From contig ONTN01000064.1 of the NCBI GenBank assembly GCA_900320765.1, forward strand, positions 1 through 7,359: 7,359 bases of DNA. The letters are read 5' to 3'. The notes below the pieces were generated by a model. That model did not search any database. It was not told where the DNA came from and saw nothing but the letters and a program-made list of their open reading frames with translations. Below, one piece after another: positions 7,301 through 7,359 of the stretch; position 1 is the stretch's first letter, and every line of letters begins with the position of its first letter. Position numbers and translations under genes: made by a program. The stretch is from an uncultured Eubacteriales bacterium (GTDB lineage Bacteria; Bacillota; Clostridia; Oscillospirales; Oscillospiraceae).

Positions 7301-7359
7301 CAAGGGCGCATACGACGGCGAAAAGGCGAAGTACGACGCTTGGCACGACTACTATGCCG
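1230..7359 (+). CDS. Giant secreted beta-rich protein with Calx-beta and Ig-like domains (3' end beyond window)
   Basis: The frame is open for 2043 codons to the window edge, from an ATG with a strong ribosome binding site. I do not recognise it as a named protein. Domains in order: signal peptide (1-27), Calx-beta-like segment (about 66-137), Ig-like domain (about 155-233), clear Calx-beta domain (about 337-443), a long beta-rich stretch with no family I can name (about 444-1286, Ig-like look at 765-855), a Ser/Lys/Gly/Asp linker (about 1287-1319), strand-rich amphipathic blocks (1418-1487 and 1634-1748), a Pro/Glu/Thr-rich stretch (about 1947-1995), then a Tyr/Ala heptad helix (2001-2043). 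Calx-beta and Ig-like modules are usual in calcium-dependent adhesins and surface proteins. The protein is markedly acidic and probably acts outside the cell. No catalytic motif and no second membrane segment is visible; a sortase or S-layer anchor, if present, lies downstream. Codon use avoids TTA, CTA and TCA. An adhesin or structural surface role is inferred. Confidence 0.93.
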   Translation, partial: MKRTFVKILSMLLICLMMIQVAQPALAYRDENGAETAAEAAEPVVLVDEEGNETEVDDTWNETYPFGAFAFDTTAADVNEGDDTVITVYRLGGTNGRATAYITYSPLLVPNEDGSAYYGYALSGDDLTIEVEDTLPIAKYQPVGKLPEPEKGEAKVNVTSDDEGYVLTLSVEAESYKWQALYGGRWIDIGDSDKAELPMDAEYIDSGKFDYRCVYTLDGVRYCTDSVFGVAYEKAEDEVLEPMPEDIELNTEPTYSKLNLIDEEDMYSGWIFTMTFAEGEWKKEIHIHANTDEAAECMEGATFMIAYADGGEVCEGSETLLYHVADMNEAGPSTLGFTAELVSADKAEGKAVVIIRREGACERPVTVNYSTLDGKAKAGRDYVAASGTLMFYGNVMELPVTIELIDDQEASDETLDFAVLISDLKGDDKCTLTAESAVVELKNSGTGDASNLASRVYDSEAVDVTAEVKDSDTAANGGSKTATGEQVKVDSSAPEPVELIFLDEDGEELSTQTYEFDASKATLKFTGRGSWKGTIDLAAKDNFAKSGTEGNLYGPGEKTGELGGTNGGGYSDPITLDKGVALAGDDPCSASMKGDISSLGGQYFSSYILSLKCYYAHDTSYLDGFTYKYSWMDPKVVIKVGGSSVFAEPSKSKRDGSGPLNRSWDIYGNDTQESGWANPFYNAYQGSFSGTGKLDVTLQMYHHNSGSHETDTLNADSLVWLQTFTVTRRAFRANAFSVDIATPNDLNTAPDGCAVLPNYSNYFPTVELKSGGATTSNQLYVGSTIVITPGAVAGMQVDTVEVLTSKDNKTWTKFTKFTSSVSGGKYTITLVGTESNPLSVDEIKNSYFRFRVVYIRKGAVTVNLAPSLPRSEDGVQLTGEIGQLFNNYNGDSDHSFGSANITYMQSVYKSDKLDYDKNSTKTVTVGAPKLSDVDESKWVMPSVPQNIQWISFGLPKDDLLLVNGKAYSGDAKIYLTAEDMVGGLNIEYYHTNYQHYVNTMDIAVSWIALYFDGTGDGKISGTYDSASGTFILDKYTNDRFIRFINDGDSINELELQPVDLDGTKYGQYFIMVAYNMTPRCLEPIEGEEDNKAQIMPAITTAVDPSSAAYSALSPFEKSYTYIVSGLTKDGKYTADNHEMYTAKAQMKQILNIPLGGDKNPPELNAAGTTYNWTPNWFENAIFGYKDPDVIKVNNLSGKGVYAVPSGWEFKDGETGKHFYFNDAAAEKQANGFLGSLVGTRTVALVSQVQKADTATILAASDRSGYAVVPDSATVGKFSTSPDASYLKTKEDNSDPKDSQSTMNSGGGESKSGKKSELSEFDMGFKTNLGSNEVGINDYVTIIVNENEVGFAISLPLWGYEKKGGERNGEKKGFTTVNKEDWTQFGDFFSSNLGDDSLQKAMDAKQSGSQDKTTTSSKFSVKLSACAAFIWQYNPLDNDYYFSCWEIGVAGELDFRAQARLTVFPPVYFYLDIKFNIEIKTGLGVIRDSKDGTPIIDARTADKADNAVNIAYYPDDYSGSKFAPEEYTFETNKKAFNIRFDGKIYVQIQTKDGDNWVDADDDSGYVAGVLSSDGKAETQVVFKQQDGMDLSETVRVVITALDPGHSYYEDDEEMTEEEDTVSQTRIIYLAEITGIYDFVHWNGIHIAPQLNFEIGAGIGADLLKLELFVHPSIGAEFVLCEYNENYDPSLPETQVVSGNFMYYPAHVASFQASIGLSVRVVVILFTWELEFVSYNIEYDGDDWDFHWSFLNGMAEDADDTDAGVTVRPPQNKAAVQTVFSPEDNLASELSAQAYDPTDPTVPFQVSGYGNSMDAANLTENIVPGSQYKVIRAGERSFVAYTLSRASAASEDSTMLVLSELGYIKGEGGASAYGLVNPADPESATPYIVLDDDLTGDLDIDLSAEKGAVSGNNTDYTIHAVWTSYATPTTVGTEPEKPTIEKYSCDGAEISADNYKTITAPTAPAEVAEPNADDYYTVSETEPDPADGWTESDGKWYKPAAAYESYEAAKAAFEAARGEYETYLVNKGAYDGEKAKYDAWHDYYA
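1425..1640 (+). other. Calx-beta-like segment 1 of the giant protein
   Basis: Residues about 66-137. FGAFAFDTTAADVNEGD followed by TVITVYRLGGTNGRATAYI follows the Calx-beta opening pattern (strand, V-N-E-G, V-x-V-x-R-x-G-G, alternating strand). GDDLTIEVEDTLP may be a remnant of the second half. The usual A-x-x-G-x-D-Y core is not clear, so this is a divergent or partial copy. Confidence 0.55.
1692..1928 (+). other. Ig-like domain of the giant protein
   Basis: Residues about 155-233. It has the I-set-like pattern seen in many clostridial surface proteins: YKWQALYGGRWIDI with the core Trp at 178, a middle L-x-M-x-x-x-Y, then FDYRCVYTLDGVRYCT with the F-strand Cys at 213. The partner B-strand Cys is absent, so no canonical intradomain disulfide is expected. 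Confidence 0.6.
2238..2558 (+). other. Calx-beta domain 2 of the giant protein
   Basis: Residues about 337-443. This is a full and typical copy: EGKAVVIIRREG, VTVNYSTLDGKAKAGRDY (core D-Y at 381-382), ASGTLMF, VTIELIDD (acidic pair 406-407), E-x-S-D-E-T-L-D-F and a final strand ending VVELKNS. Calx-beta domains bind Ca2+ at the acidic loops in characterised proteins; whether this one does is inferred. Confidence 0.85.
5088..5186 (+). other. Low-complexity linker in the giant protein
   Basis: Residues about 1287-1319 are made mostly of Ser, Lys, Asp, Glu and Gly, with few hydrophobic residues. It likely separates the N-terminal modular half from the strand-rich C-terminal half as a flexible hinge. 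Confidence 0.55.
7230..7358 (+). other. Tyr/Ala heptad helical region (start of a possible coiled-coil or repeat block)
   Basis: Residues 2001-2043 are rich in Ala, Glu, Lys and aromatics, without Pro. Aromatics fall exactly seven apart at 2004, 2011 and 2018, and again at 2021, 2028, 2035 and 2042. It is preceded by a Pro/Glu/Thr-rich stretch. The pattern resembles long Ala/Tyr helices in streptococcal antigen I/II-type adhesins, but I cannot claim homology. It runs off the window. Confidence 0.6.

Noticed and set aside
2337..7346. Five long minus-strand open frames (204-375 codons) under the giant gene, at 2337-3080, 3117-3911, 4842-5456, 5484-6161 and 6219-7346
   Set aside because: All share codon boundaries with the sense frame. 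In that register, antisense stops appear only where the sense strand uses TTA, CTA or TCA, which this gene rarely does. Their translations are Val/Gly/Leu/Arg-rich with no recognisable domain, and the sense frame has a signal peptide and clear domains.

Overview
The window looks like chromosomal DNA from a Gram-positive, gut-type Clostridia (Oscillospiraceae-like) bacterium of medium-high GC. This rests on strong AGGAGG-type ribosome binding sites, consensus sigma-A promoters, an Rrf2/IscR regulator of the clostridial type, AGA/ATA codons used alongside GC-rich third positions, and a very large signal-peptide-bearing surface protein. The lineage is an inference; no marker gene fixes it.

Left part (1-1066), iron-sulfur locus. 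A cysteine desulfurase (IscS/NifS family) runs leftward off the window from a GTG at 515. An IscR-like Rrf2 regulator with three cysteines runs rightward (656-1066). The 140-bp divergent intergenic region holds two back-to-back, near-perfect sigma-A promoters, each with a 17-bp spacer. Each promoter contains one copy of the same dyad, CCTATT-N13-AATAGG (559-583 and 604-628). The simplest reading is that the regulator senses Fe-S status through a cluster on its cysteines and controls both itself and the desulfurase that supplies sulfur for cluster assembly.

Middle (1067-1229), intergenic. It contains a long composite hairpin (16-bp stem, small internal bulge, 6-bp stem, CGAA tetraloop) that probably terminates the regulator transcript. 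A candidate promoter for the next gene overlaps the hairpin's right arm, and a strong ribosome binding site sits just before the next start codon.

Right part (1230-7359), one giant open reading frame. It stays open for 2043 codons and runs off the right edge. It encodes a secreted, acidic, beta-rich protein. In order it has a signal peptide, a Calx-beta-like segment, an Ig-like domain, a clear Calx-beta domain, a long unrecognised beta-rich region, a Ser/Lys/Gly linker, two blocks of amphipathic beta strands, and a Tyr/Ala heptad helical stretch beginning at the right edge. It is most likely a cell-surface or adhesin-type protein; its anchor is not in the window. Nothing ties it functionally to the Fe-S genes. 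The long antisense open frames beneath it are codon-bias shadows and are not annotated.
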